A stretch of 64,000 nt of DNA. Source: SAR202 cluster bacterium (lineage in GTDB: Bacteria; Chloroflexota; Dehalococcoidia; Lucifugimonadales; VXLM01). The notes under the pieces were generated by a model that saw only the letters and a list, made by a program, of their open reading frames with translations, ran no database searches and was not told the DNA's origin. The position numbers and the translations under genes were made by a program. This document shows, in pieces, positions 25,981 to 35,119 of this stretch; positions within the stretch are counted from its first letter, which is position 1; every line of letters begins with the position of its first letter. The DNA is taken from positions 62,001 to 126,000 of the forward strand of contig JAKUTR010000001.1 of assembly GCA_022448725.1 (NCBI GenBank). Direction: 5' to 3'.

Positions 25981-26970
25981 GTGAATAAGCCAAGCAGCCT
26001 TGTAGCTCAAACTCTGATAGATAGTAGAACCATATTATTAACGACGCATAAAGATCCCGATGGGGATGGACTTGGAGCAGCTACAGCCCTTTATCATGCA
26101 TTGAGCCAACTGGGTAAAGATGTTCGGTTAATCATCAATGACCCTGTGCCTCAACGATACTCTTTCCTATATGGAATTGAAGTATCAGAGGTTTACAAAA
26201 ATGATTCGCACGACGTAGCTATTTCGCATGCCGATGCTATTGTGCTTCTTGATGCAGCGACCGCTAGCAGAACTGGTCGAATGCATCGTGCACTACTCTC
26301 AGCAAGTGGGCATAAAGTTGTTATTGATCATCACCCCATCCGCGAGTGGGGTGACGTGAAATTGGTGAATACGAAGGCAGCGTCGACGTGTGAGTTAGTT
26401 GAGCAGATAGTCGTGGCTCTAGAAGTGGAAATTACCCCGCAAATAGCCGAGGCACTATACACAGGTATGGTCTACGACACTCAGTGCTTTATGACACCCA
26501 ATACCACATCAATAACTCATAAACTAGCAGCTCAGATGCTTACGGCGGGAGCTTCCTTGGAGCGAGTACACGATGCGTTATTCGGTTCTTGGCCCCAAGG
26601 CCGTTTGGGTCTTCAGGGCAGGTTCTTATCGGGACTAAAGAGCGATACTAGTGGCAGGATAAGTTGGGGAATTATTAAACAAGAGGATCTACACGAATAT
26701 CAGGTAGATGCTGCGGTGCTTGATGGCTTTGTGAATATGGCACTTTCGACTGCTGGGACAGAGTTGGCTATCTTGTTCACGGAAGGAAAGACAGGTGAAG
26801 TAGGCCTTAGCTTTCGGGGGCGGGGGGGAGTTGTCGTTAATACACTTGCAGAGTTATTTGGAGGAGGAGGACACCGCCGCGCTGCAGGAGCCAGTGTAAA
26901 AGGTGATATTGAGATCATTGTATGCGAGGTGCTGCAGGCTGCAACAGATCTGCTATCCGAGGCGAAGTAA
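25981..26970 (+). CDS. nrnA: DHH/DHHA1 phosphoesterase, NrnA-like (nanoRNase/pAp phosphatase)
   Basis: A 329-residue DHH family protein that would degrade 2-5-mer RNA and dephosphorylate pAp. Motifs in order: THKDPDGDGLGA (about 21-32), LLDAA near 93, VVIDHHPI near 116 and the DHHA1 motif GGGGHRRAAGA near 300. Length matches NrnA. The start is GTG 25981 with AAGGA upstream. The 196-base gap before it holds TATAAT at 25837-25842 without a good -35, and a CAGAG/CTCTG hairpin at 25791-25807 that may end the previous transcript. Confidence 0.85.
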   Translation: MNKPSSLVAQTLIDSRTILLTTHKDPDGDGLGAATALYHALSQLGKDVRLIINDPVPQRYSFLYGIEVSEVYKNDSHDVAISHADAIVLLDAATASRTGRMHRALLSASGHKVVIDHHPIREWGDVKLVNTKAASTCELVEQIVVALEVEITPQIAEALYTGMVYDTQCFMTPNTTSITHKLAAQMLTAGASLERVHDALFGSWPQGRLGLQGRFLSGLKSDTSGRISWGIIKQEDLHEYQVDAAVLDGFVNMALSTAGTELAILFTEGKTGEVGLSFRGRGGVVVNTLAELFGGGGHRRAAGASVKGDIEIIVCEVLQAATDLLSEAK

Positions 26971-27007
26971 TTCTTATTTATCTGCTGAACGAATTCTTAT
27001 CGTCTTG

Positions 27008-30000
27008 CTATTCGTATCTTAAGGCTTCTGCGGGGTAGATTCTGGATGCCTGTCTGGCCGGGAGGTAAGTTGCAAGTAGTGAGAAGAAGTATGTCAATCC
27101 CAAAATGATACTCATTTGAATCCATGGGATAGAAAATGTTAAGGCTTCGACTCCTTCTTCCGCGCGAATATCTTGGACAGCGTTATAACCCAATACCAGG
27201 CCACCAAGAGTGCCTATTACAGTTCCTAGCAATGCTACGAATGATGCCTCGAATAGAAAGCTGAGTTGGATCATACCGCGGCGGTAACCGATTGCGCGTA
27301 GCATGCCAATTTGCTGTCGACGTTCGACAACTGCCCGTGTGCTAATAACGCCGAGCGCCGCAATGCCAACAACCAGTCCTAAAGCCATGAATCCAGTGAA
27401 CAGACGTAGGAAGCCACGTGATGCTGCAAAGGCATCATCGATTTGTATAGCTAGGACGTCAGTCTCTACTCCATTTTGTAAGAATGAACGTTCAATCTCT
27501 TGGGCCATAGATTGAGCTTTCTCAGGTTCGTTCAGACGAAACTCGTAGGAAAGTTTTGGTAGCTCGAATGGGAAAATGGAATCGAAAGTACTCTTAGAGC
27601 CAATTAAGCCGATGCGATCAGGTCCTGTATCGTGTACACGATCAAGGACACCGATCACAGTCAGCTTGACGATCTCGCCCGTTTGTGGCTCTCGAACTTC
27701 GATATCCACAGGTGGCATCGAGGGGTCATTATAGTTAATCTCATTGAAAACTCTGTCGATAGGCTGTCCTTGCTGCCCCTCCGTATCGTCAAGGAGTGAG
27801 CCGCCTATGACAACTAGGGTGGGATCGCGCTGGATTGCGGCAAACACCTCTTTGGGGCTAGCGCCGTATCCATCTGCAATCACCTTAAGAATGTACATAT
27901 TACCGGCGAGATAATCGTCGTCTGCAGCGGTAAACTTGTTGTTATGCCACGTTTGGTTGGTTCCCTTAACCTCGCGTAAAGCGACACCCAAATTTGTGTA
28001 ACCCCCGATCGCTTCGAATTCTGATAAATCGAGGGAGTTATTGTCGCGAATTGCAGTTTTTATGTCTTCAATCGGGGTAGTGATGTTTACACCTGCCCGG
28101 ATATCCCAGCCTCCTGTCACCGTCCGTGTGGGTGCGAACTGGGTGCCAAATGTCTCAGTTAATATCGACATGACCATTAGCGTGAATATCACAAGAGCAA
28201 ACATAGCAAGAGTAATACCGGTGCGGAATTTAGAACTGAGAGGGTAGGCCACGGCGGTGACCATTACTGGTCGGAGCTGCTTAAACCGTCCAGTGATTAA
28301 GCTAAGGCTACCGAGCAGCACATCTGCGTTATACATTATGGTCCAAACTGCAGCACCAACCATTGAAATACCGGATACGAATAGGACATCGAAATCACCC
28401 TCTAGTCGGCCTACTAGTGGTTCAAAGAATTTGCTTGGAAGGGCCCACAGAGTAAATACCAAAATGCCTACAAGAGTGAAAACTACTCGATCGATAATTC
28501 TTTGATTCGAGCCACTCCCAGAGAACAAGCTGCGTGCTAGCAGACCTGCGCCCAAAATCGTTAGGGTGGCACCACCTCCGAAGTACGATGAACGCTCGAA
28601 TTGCTGGAGGTCAGTGGTTACTATGATCCCGACCAACGCCCCGCCAGCTATCAATAGTATCCAGCCTTGGAGTATGTACGGCCATATCAACCGGAATAGT
28701 TGGATCATGATGTCGAAGATCCACACGATGATAGTTAACCAAACTAGTGTCATAACCAGGTATGTGAGGACTGCGGTGAAATCCAGATGGATAATAGATT
28801 TGAGAGCCCTATACAGAAAGATAAGAGGCCTGCCTATACCTTGTGCCAAGTTAAGCAGGCGGAGTGCTAGACGTGGAGGAGTCTTTGCCCCAATTGATTC
28901 GGGTAAATCTCGGACTGCAGAGATGATATTGAGATTACTTACTCTGTAGGCTGAAACAGCTACCGTTGAGAATGTAATGACCATCCCAAGGCAGTACGAA
29001 ATAATAACGGTCTGAGGTGTAATGGTTCTCTTAAGTGTGAAATCGTCAGCGAAAGACGAGAATATACTGTTTAGGATATCAACCATAACTGCTGCGATGG
29101 CAATACCAATGACTACTCCTATGGCAGACGATACCAAAGCGTAAGCAGTACCTTCAAAAACAAACATTTGCACTAGTTGACGTCGTTTAGCACCTACCGC
29201 GCGGACCATCCCCATTTCTGATCTGCGTGCACCGGCTAGGAGTACAAAGATTAGAAAAATCAACATCACACCGCTGCCGATAGAGAACATACTGAAGTTT
29301 AGAAAGAAGGCGGAAAAAACTGAGCCAGCCGTATCAGCCCCTTTTAGAATGCTGTCTTTAATATCGAAAACAAAATAATCACTCAAGTCAAGAAACAGAG
29401 TTTCTGCATCCCGTTGCAGTTCGCGCATTTCCTCTTGTTCTAGGATGTTGAATATGAGTTCGCGGATTTTGTCATCACCAAGCATACTCACTAGCTCATC
29501 AGTGACTCGCTCATTTGTAAGCTCGAAAATGAGGCTTTCGATATCCTTTTTACCTTCGCTAGTTATGCGTGGGTGATCGCGCCTTGTCTCAAGCTCAGTG
29601 ATAAACACGGGGGTGTTAAGTACCAGCTGTAACTCACTGGCCACTGAACGATTGGTAAATCGTGCTCGTAAGTCCTTGGTCACAGAGCTGCTGTGCTTGT
29701 TCCCTGACAGGACATCGCCGGCGTTTGATACCAGGATACTGTTTATCTGGCCGTCTCGGGCTAGGAGAGTTTGCAAGCGATCTAACTGCAGTAGCAGCGT
29801 GGGATCCCGGCCGGCGAACCCTCCGTTCTCGAGAATTCCAGCGATTTTGAAAAGGGCAGGTTTGTTGTTGATGAAGACCTGGATGTCGTCTTCAACCCGG
29901 AGCGCCATCTCTTCAGCGGCCTCTCGGTTAATGTAAACCTCTGTTGGAGCTAGAGACTGGAGATCGGTAGTGCCTCCAGAGGTGAGGATAAATTCGCTAA

Positions 30001-30505
30001 AGCCAGCCAGTAGGTTTGGATCCAAACCTACGAGGTTTAGGTCTCCAGCGCTTAGGTTCTGAATCGGGTTAATTGCGGGGAATGCTTGTGCAAGTTGTGG
30101 AGTTATCCCATCGATACGCTCGTCATCCATCAAATCTTTATATAGATCTTCATAGATTTGGAAGTCCATGAAGATCTGTCCAAACGTGTCTCCCTCGGCT
30201 GCAGGCGCGCGCGTGCGTATGACAAGCTCATCAATGTTCTTGAGATCGCTGATCGCGATGTTACGAATCGAGAATGCCAGGGTATCGCCTGTCCCGAAAG
30301 CAGCTGAGATTATCACCGTGCTCAGCATGACTCCGATAATAATCAGTGCAGTCATTCCAGGACGTCGCGGGATAGGCCGAAGTCCCATTTTCAACATAAC
30401 TCGGTTCCGAATTGCCATTCCCAGTACGACCAATAACGTGGCGATAAAAACCGCTGCAAGGGCGATCATCAAGGTGTTAATCGGCAATCCGAACAGACTC
30501 TGCAT
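27008..30505 (-). CDS. Large ABC transporter permease with two FtsX domains
   Basis: A 1165-residue MacB/FtsX-type permease. An N-terminal membrane anchor (about 10-32) and helix at 52-70 are followed by a large extracytoplasmic region to about 390, an FtsX domain with three helices (about 395-530), a group of hydrophobic segments (about 560-720), a second extracytoplasmic part and a C-terminal FtsX domain (about 1040-1160). Such proteins move lipids, lipoproteins or peptides or transmit mechanical force rather than import solutes. It follows the ABC ATPase gene on the same strand after 88 bases. GGAG lies five bases before the ATG. Confidence 0.85.
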   Translation of the reverse strand: MQSLFGLPINTLMIALAAVFIATLLVVLGMAIRNRVMLKMGLRPIPRRPGMTALIIIGVMLSTVIISAAFGTGDTLAFSIRNIAISDLKNIDELVIRTRAPAAEGDTFGQIFMDFQIYEDLYKDLMDDERIDGITPQLAQAFPAINPIQNLSAGDLNLVGLDPNLLAGFSEFILTSGGTTDLQSLAPTEVYINREAAEEMALRVEDDIQVFINNKPALFKIAGILENGGFAGRDPTLLLQLDRLQTLLARDGQINSILVSNAGDVLSGNKHSSSVTKDLRARFTNRSVASELQLVLNTPVFITELETRRDHPRITSEGKKDIESLIFELTNERVTDELVSMLGDDKIRELIFNILEQEEMRELQRDAETLFLDLSDYFVFDIKDSILKGADTAGSVFSAFFLNFSMFSIGSGVMLIFLIFVLLAGARRSEMGMVRAVGAKRRQLVQMFVFEGTAYALVSSAIGVVIGIAIAAVMVDILNSIFSSFADDFTLKRTITPQTVIISYCLGMVITFSTVAVSAYRVSNLNIISAVRDLPESIGAKTPPRLALRLLNLAQGIGRPLIFLYRALKSIIHLDFTAVLTYLVMTLVWLTIIVWIFDIMIQLFRLIWPYILQGWILLIAGGALVGIIVTTDLQQFERSSYFGGGATLTILGAGLLARSLFSGSGSNQRIIDRVVFTLVGILVFTLWALPSKFFEPLVGRLEGDFDVLFVSGISMVGAAVWTIMYNADVLLGSLSLITGRFKQLRPVMVTAVAYPLSSKFRTGITLAMFALVIFTLMVMSILTETFGTQFAPTRTVTGGWDIRAGVNITTPIEDIKTAIRDNNSLDLSEFEAIGGYTNLGVALREVKGTNQTWHNNKFTAADDDYLAGNMYILKVIADGYGASPKEVFAAIQRDPTLVVIGGSLLDDTEGQQGQPIDRVFNEINYNDPSMPPVDIEVREPQTGEIVKLTVIGVLDRVHDTGPDRIGLIGSKSTFDSIFPFELPKLSYEFRLNEPEKAQSMAQEIERSFLQNGVETDVLAIQIDDAFAASRGFLRLFTGFMALGLVVGIAALGVISTRAVVERRQQIGMLRAIGYRRGMIQLSFLFEASFVALLGTVIGTLGGLVLGYNAVQDIRAEEGVEALTFSIPWIQMSIILGLTYFFSLLATYLPARQASRIYPAEALRYE

Positions 30506-30593
30506 GTGGGCTCCAGGTCCGCTGATACGTTGAACTTGTGGAGACTGTTCAGCGTTTGTTTAAAGTAGTTTTAGTGATGGCGAAACTTGTGTA

Positions 30594-31316
30594 TCAAGAA
30601 ATCGATTCTGCTACTTTGTTGCCGAGCCCATCGTCAATGACAATACCATCTTTCATACGGACAATCCGGTCCGCCATATCACCAACTTCTTCTGCGTGAG
30701 TCACAATGACGAAAGTTTCCCCGGACTCTTTGTTGAGGGTTGTCATGAGGTCCATGATCTCTTGGGCCGTCTCGCTATCCAGATCACCAGTAGGTTCATC
30801 TGCCCAGACAATCGCAGGCCTGTTGATGAGCGCTCGAGCGATCGTAACTCTCTGACGCTGTCCTCCAGATAGCTCGGCGGGTAGGTGGTCGGCTCTGTCT
30901 GCAAGATTTACTTCGTCCAACAGCTCAATCGATCGCTTCCGTGCTTCACGAGCACTGACACCCGCAACCAGCAAAGGCATTTCGACGTTCTCCACGGCGC
31001 TCAACACCGGTAAAAGGTTATATAACTGAAATACGAACCCCATGCGCCGTGCACGATAGTCGCTCCGTTCATCGTCTGGGAGGTCGTGAATCACTTGGCC
31101 TTCGACGATCACCTCACCCGCGTCGATTTCATCGAGTCCGGATAGGCAGTTAAGGGTGGTTGTTTTCCCACAGCCGCTAGGCCCCATGATGGCGACCATT
31201 TCACCAGCAGTTACCTTCAAGTCAATGCCCTTAAGGGCGGCTACCTCAACTTTGCCAGTGCTATAGGTTTTTAATACACCAGAAGCATCAACAATGTAGT
31301 TACCGTTGTCAGCCAT
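30594..31316 (-). CDS. ABC transporter ATP-binding protein (LolD/MacB type)
   Basis: A 240-residue ATPase of the LolD/MacB/FtsE group. Walker A is GPSGCGKTT, the signature LSGGQRQR, and Walker [11 protein letters not shown] followed by [18 protein letters not shown], typical of this group. I use ATG 31316, with GGAG ten bases before it, rather than an upstream TTG at 31349. It energises the double-FtsX permease encoded downstream. No HlyD-type adaptor or outer-membrane channel lies nearby, as expected in a monoderm. Confidence 0.9.
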   Translation of the reverse strand: MADNGNYIVDASGVLKTYSTGKVEVAALKGIDLKVTAGEMVAIMGPSGCGKTTTLNCLSGLDEIDAGEVIVEGQVIHDLPDDERSDYRARRMGFVFQLYNLLPVLSAVENVEMPLLVAGVSAREARKRSIELLDEVNLADRADHLPAELSGGQRQRVTIARALINRPAIVWADEPTGDLDSETAQEIMDLMTTLNKESGETFVIVTHAEEVGDMADRIVRMKDGIVIDDGLGNKVAESIS

Positions 31317-31373
31317 ATGGAGTGCGCTCCAATTTTGTATCAGAGTCAATCGTGAAGAATTTCACCACTTATG

Positions 31374-31403
31374 AGTTTACTGTGATACCCGTCTGTGGGT
31401 CAA
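31374..31403 (-). promoter_or_regulatory. Candidate promoter of the ABC exporter operon
   Basis: TTGACC (31403-31398), 18-base spacer, TAAACT (31379-31374) on the minus strand, giving a leader of about 50 bases before ATG 31316. Confidence 0.4.
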
Positions 31404-31466
31404 TCAGTTTTTGCGATAATCTGAGGTTGGATCAGGAGTGAACAGGACGGAAAAAGGATGGGAAAA

Positions 31467-31501
31467 TGTTACAATGCGAGAAGTGGAGAGATTCCCACTT
31501 C
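31467..31501 (+). promoter_or_regulatory. Extended -10 promoter and leader hairpin before the NAL-type gene
   Basis: TGTTACAAT (31467-31475) is an extended -10 with no good -35. Just behind it GAAGTGG (31480-31486) pairs with CCACTTC (31495-31501) around an eight-base loop, placing a hairpin in the 5' leader before the AAGGAG at 31513. Confidence 0.4.
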
Positions 31502-31524
31502 CACAGCTAACCAAGGAGATTAAA

Positions 31525-32415
31525 GTGCCTCGATTTGAAGGAGTAGTGCCTGCAATTATTACACCGATGACACCATCAGGTGAAGTAGACGAAGATGCCT
31601 TTAGGCAAGTGATGGAATACAACATCCAGGCGGGGGTCCATGGTTTTTGGGCCGCTGGAGGCACAGGTGAGAGTGTTCTACTTTCAGATGACGAAAATTT
31701 GCGTATCGCTACGGCGGCAGCAGACCAGAACCAAGGTCGTACAAATGTCATCATGCATGTGGGCGCTCAAACCACCGTGAGGGCAGCTCGCAACGCGGAG
31801 AGCGCTGCAAGGGCTGGAGTCGAGGCGATCTGTGCTGTTCCGCCATTCTTTATACGTCCGGGAGATGAAGGAGTAATTGAGTACTATAAGACGGTGGGAG
31901 CTGCTACTGACTTGCCCTTGTTTGTTTATAACCTTCCGCAAGCTACAGGAGTCGAGATCACCGTAGAGCTTATGACAGCACTACAGAATGAAGTTCCCCA
32001 GTTGGTTGGGGTAAAGCATTCAGCCTTCGATTTCAACAACATCTATCTTTTTTCATTGATGGGTATCAAAGTTTTTACCGGGAACGGTAGGCTAATGCTT
32101 CCTGCATTGACTGTCGGCGCAGCTGGTTGTGTAGACGGTCCTCCGTGTCTTGCTCCAGAGTTGTGGGTTGAGGTGTGGGAAGCTTATACTGCGCGTGATC
32201 TAGATCGTGCTGAAGCTGCGCAATCTCGCGCAAATGAAATCATGGACGTTGTAGTGTCTTTAGGATATTTTGGGGCCTTAAAGGCAGCCGTAGGGGCTCG
32301 TTTGGGTATTGAGACAGGAGATCCAAGGCTTCCGAATTTGCCTGCAACCCCCGATCAGAAAGCAGGAGTTGTTGAAGCACTACACCGCCTCGGTCTGATG
32401 GATAAGGTGGCCTAA
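31525..32415 (+). CDS. DHDPS/N-acetylneuraminate lyase-family protein
   Basis: A second class I TIM-barrel lyase, 296 residues. The Schiff-base lysine is K164 in VGVKHSA and the tyrosine Y135 in FVYNLPQ; the AGGTGES turn lies at 44-50. The start is GTG 31525: AAGGAG stands six bases before it and MPRFEGVVPAIITP is the standard N-terminus; in-frame codons upstream cover the promoter and hairpin. The YNLPQ motif and catabolic setting favour an aldolase/lyase of sugar acids or sialic-acid-like substrates over lysine synthesis. The isomerase-like gene starts three bases after its stop. Confidence 0.8.
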   Translation: MPRFEGVVPAIITPMTPSGEVDEDAFRQVMEYNIQAGVHGFWAAGGTGESVLLSDDENLRIATAAADQNQGRTNVIMHVGAQTTVRAARNAESAARAGVEAICAVPPFFIRPGDEGVIEYYKTVGAATDLPLFVYNLPQATGVEITVELMTALQNEVPQLVGVKHSAFDFNNIYLFSLMGIKVFTGNGRLMLPALTVGAAGCVDGPPCLAPELWVEVWEAYTARDLDRAEAAQSRANEIMDVVVSLGYFGALKAAVGARLGIETGDPRLPNLPATPDQKAGVVEALHRLGLMDKVA

Positions 32416-32418
32416 CTA

Positions 32419-33261
32419 ATGACCAAATACACTGAACTAAGATATCCGCTAGGTAGCCAAGTTAAGGCTGGGATTGACACGTTAAATAACCTCCACCTGA
32501 ACACGGAATGTTCAATGGCTGATGATATAGAGGATCTAGCAGACTTCGCCGATATTCTTGTTAGTGCGCATGCTCCCGCTTCGGTGGGTGATATACGACT
32601 TAACGCTGCCGCTAAGGATGCAGAGTTTCGTACTTATTCCATTGGTGTTGTGACGGATTATATCGACAAGGCACGTGAATATCCCAAAGTAAAACAGATT
32701 AATTTACACTTCGGCATGAAACGATGGACGCAACGCGGTGGTGAAGGGGATTACCAACTTCAGATCGAAGGTATCCGCGAAATCGCAGAGTATTGTGATA
32801 GCTATGACTTGGAATTAGTGTTGGAGAATCTCAACGCTTATTGGTCTGGAATAGAAGGGGCGTCTTGGGATGAGGTTGATTGGACTGAGCGTAACGAAGC
32901 CTTTGGGATGTCACCTGAGGAATGGATTGCGATATGTGAAGATGTTGATCGTGCCAATGTCGGACTCTGTTTAGATTCTAGTCATACTTGTACTTATGCT
33001 CATAAGTTTGCCCCGGAGCAGCGCGAGGAGAGGGTGTTGGCGTTTCTCAATCGTCCAGAACTAATTAGGCATGTCCATTGGAATGATAACTATCTCTACG
33101 ACGATAGGGGGCAGAACGACTCTCACGCGGCTCTGAACCGTGGGACTTTGCCAACAGAGATGCACCGTAAGATCAAGTACCTCGATGCGACATTGCTAAT
33201 GGAGCATTTCCATGGCATAGATGTGCTTAGAGAAGAGCTTGCCTTTATTGATACCCTTTAG
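32419..33261 (+). CDS. Xylose isomerase-like TIM-barrel protein (sugar isomerase/epimerase)
   Basis: A 280-residue protein of the AP-endonuclease-2/xylose-isomerase-like superfamily. Metal-binding positions are seen at strand ends: Glu in LVLENLNAYW (about 137), Asp and His in LCLDSSHTC (about 192-195), and HVHWND (about 218-223). Such proteins isomerise or epimerise sugars or keto-sugar acids. It follows the NAL-type lyase by three bases, so the two probably act on consecutive intermediates of one pathway. The substrate is not known. Confidence 0.7.
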   Translation: MTKYTELRYPLGSQVKAGIDTLNNLHLNTECSMADDIEDLADFADILVSAHAPASVGDIRLNAAAKDAEFRTYSIGVVTDYIDKAREYPKVKQINLHFGMKRWTQRGGEGDYQLQIEGIREIAEYCDSYDLELVLENLNAYWSGIEGASWDEVDWTERNEAFGMSPEEWIAICEDVDRANVGLCLDSSHTCTYAHKFAPEQREERVLAFLNRPELIRHVHWNDNYLYDDRGQNDSHAALNRGTLPTEMHRKIKYLDATLLMEHFHGIDVLREELAFIDTL

Positions 33262-33269
33262 CTTATTAG

Positions 33270-34037
33270 CTAAGAGTCTGTCCCATACGGTTTCCACGTA
33301 AGGATACGTACTTCCTGTTCTACTTTGGGGTCTGTCGGCCCCGGGATCTGTCGTAGATATGTGGTAACGGTTGTAGCTCCAGCCCTTGCAGTTACGACAT
33401 AATCTTTGTGCGCTTGAACGAAGATCCAGCTCGCCGATGGATTGCCCAGTGGGTCGAATTCGCTTGACGTGACAGTACTAGATGATGTGAACGTAATCTC
33501 CACATGCCCCGGAGTGGTGGTAGCTGTAGTGGGACTAGGCGAGGTTGGTAAGGTGGTTGTCGTTTGTTGGAGGAATGCCAATGTACTTGTCACGGAAGGT
33601 TCGAATTGCCAATTTACCTTTATGTGGGGCCCAACTGAGTTCTCGAAGATGAAGCGATGACTGTTTTCAGCGGACACCGTGTTAACCAGGGCATCAACGT
33701 AAACGCCATCACTTGCTGGTGCCAGTGTTGTAGGGGTGGAGACAGTTAAGTGAACGTCAAGCCCATTTACAAATAATGCCGGTGGGGTGTAACTCGGGCT
33801 AAGGATATCGGCACTTGCCTGTAACTCACCCATAATATGCCGAATCCCTGATTCAGCTGCGTATAATTCCAAAACGCTTTCGGTATCGTTGGTACCAGAT
33901 TTTAGGATTGCGCTGGTGATACCAAGAACCCCAATCACCACTAGTGCTCCTACTGCCACCACAATTATCACTAGTGGCAACATGATACCTGTTTCAGAGG
34001 CTGTAGAAGTTTGCTGGTAGTGTGGTCGGGAATTCAT
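33270..34037 (-). CDS. PilX-like/pilin-like membrane-anchored protein
   Basis: A 255-residue protein with a single N-terminal hydrophobic helix (about 19-45) preceded by SETGIMLPLVII, followed by YAAESGIRH near 59-67. This arrangement is like the N-terminal part of PilX-type minor pilins, where an AESG-like segment follows the helix. The rest is Thr/Ser/Pro-rich, with a low-complexity stretch of Thr near 155-180, and has no known domain. It stands alone, without pil genes, in a convergent position after the isomerase-like gene. The ATG has no clear ribosome site. Confidence 0.55.
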   Translation of the reverse strand: MNSRPHYQQTSTASETGIMLPLVIIVVAVGALVVIGVLGITSAILKSGTNDTESVLELYAAESGIRHIMGELQASADILSPSYTPPALFVNGLDVHLTVSTPTTLAPASDGVYVDALVNTVSAENSHRFIFENSVGPHIKVNWQFEPSVTSTLAFLQQTTTTLPTSPSPTTATTTPGHVEITFTSSSTVTSSEFDPLGNPSASWIFVQAHKDYVVTARAGATTVTTYLRQIPGPTDPKVEQEVRILTWKPYGTDS

Positions 34038-34084
34038 TCGTATGCGGCAATTGTTCTAGAAACTAAACACCTAAAGCCTGGTCT

Positions 34085-35047
34085 CTAATCAGGGATTCCC
34101 CCCTCTAGGATAGTTATGAACTTTTCAGAGTCGATGTTGCCGCCGGAAACAACACATACAACTTTCCCAGTGCCAACTTTTCCTGCTAGTACTGGTGCTA
34201 CTGATGCCGCTCCAGCGCCCTCTGCTATGACGTTATTCTCTATTGCTATCAATTTTACGGCTTCGGCTACCTCGGAGAGACTGGAAACTACAGCTCCATC
34301 AAGTAGGTCCTTTACAACCGGCCACACGTCTGTGAACACCCGGGGTGTACTAATCCCACTGACCCATGTGTTTCGCTGGTCTACCTGGGTTGGTTCACCG
34401 GCTAAGTATGATGCGGCAAATGGAGCGCCGGTTTCTCTCTCGGCGGCGTAAACCTTTGTTTTTGGGCGTAGAGCTTTGGTTGCCGACGCCACTCCTGCTG
34501 CGAATCCGCCGCCGCCGTACGGAACGGTTATGGCATCAACGTCGGGGAGGTCTTCAATGATTTCAAGGCCAATGGTTCCATTACCGTTCATTACCGTCTG
34601 GTCCGCAAACGGATGGATGAACATCCCGGACATCCCAGGGTAGGTTCGGGTTTCAGCAACTTCTAGCATCTGAGGCCAAGGCACGGATACAACCTTTGAG
34701 CCAAGTGTATTGATCGCCGCTAATTTTTTGGGAGGTAAGTCTTCGGTCACTACCACAGTACAGGCTAGATTTAGCTCGCGAGCTGCGTATGAGACCGCGA
34801 TAGCCATATTGCCCGAACTAACAGTCCACACGCCATCTTGAAGTTCTTCTTCGCTGGCAGACAGCATGGCGTTGAAAGCGCCCCGCATTTTGAAGGCACC
34901 GCTGGGCTGGAGGTTCTCTAGCTTCAGATAAATTTCGAACGGTTTGTCGTAGGTATTCAAGCGAACCAAAGGGGTTCGCAACACGTACCGGGCAATACGT
35001 TCAGACGCGGACCGGATATCGGCTAGATTTGCGGGGTGAAGTTGCAT
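34085..35047 (-). CDS. Threonine/serine dehydratase-like PLP enzyme
   Basis: A 320-residue fold-type II PLP enzyme. K53 in SGAFKMRGAFNAM is the PLP lysine, SSGNMAIAV holds the phosphate-facing Ser/Asn, and the glycine loop is VPYGGGGFAAG (about 173-183). Without a C-terminal ACT domain it is like catabolic threonine ammonia-lyase or serine dehydratase, giving 2-oxobutyrate or pyruvate. Serine racemase is an alternative. A 2-oxoacid dehydrogenase operon lies just upstream on the same strand and could oxidise its product. Confidence 0.85.
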   Translation of the reverse strand: MQLHPANLADIRSASERIARYVLRTPLVRLNTYDKPFEIYLKLENLQPSGAFKMRGAFNAMLSASEEELQDGVWTVSSGNMAIAVSYAARELNLACTVVVTEDLPPKKLAAINTLGSKVVSVPWPQMLEVAETRTYPGMSGMFIHPFADQTVMNGNGTIGLEIIEDLPDVDAITVPYGGGGFAAGVASATKALRPKTKVYAAERETGAPFAASYLAGEPTQVDQRNTWVSGISTPRVFTDVWPVVKDLLDGAVVSSLSEVAEAVKLIAIENNVIAEGAGAASVAPVLAGKVGTGKVVCVVSGGNIDSEKFITILEGGIPD

Positions 35048-35119
35048 GACAGGCAGTATGGGGTTCTATAGTTGTGGTTGATTTTGGTTCTAAAGAAGAG
35101 GCGGCGGTACTTAACTCAT

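Noticed and set aside
28566-28949. 127-residue plus-strand frame inside the ABC permease gene
   Set aside because: It is antisense to a long gene with clear FtsX domains and has no features of its own.
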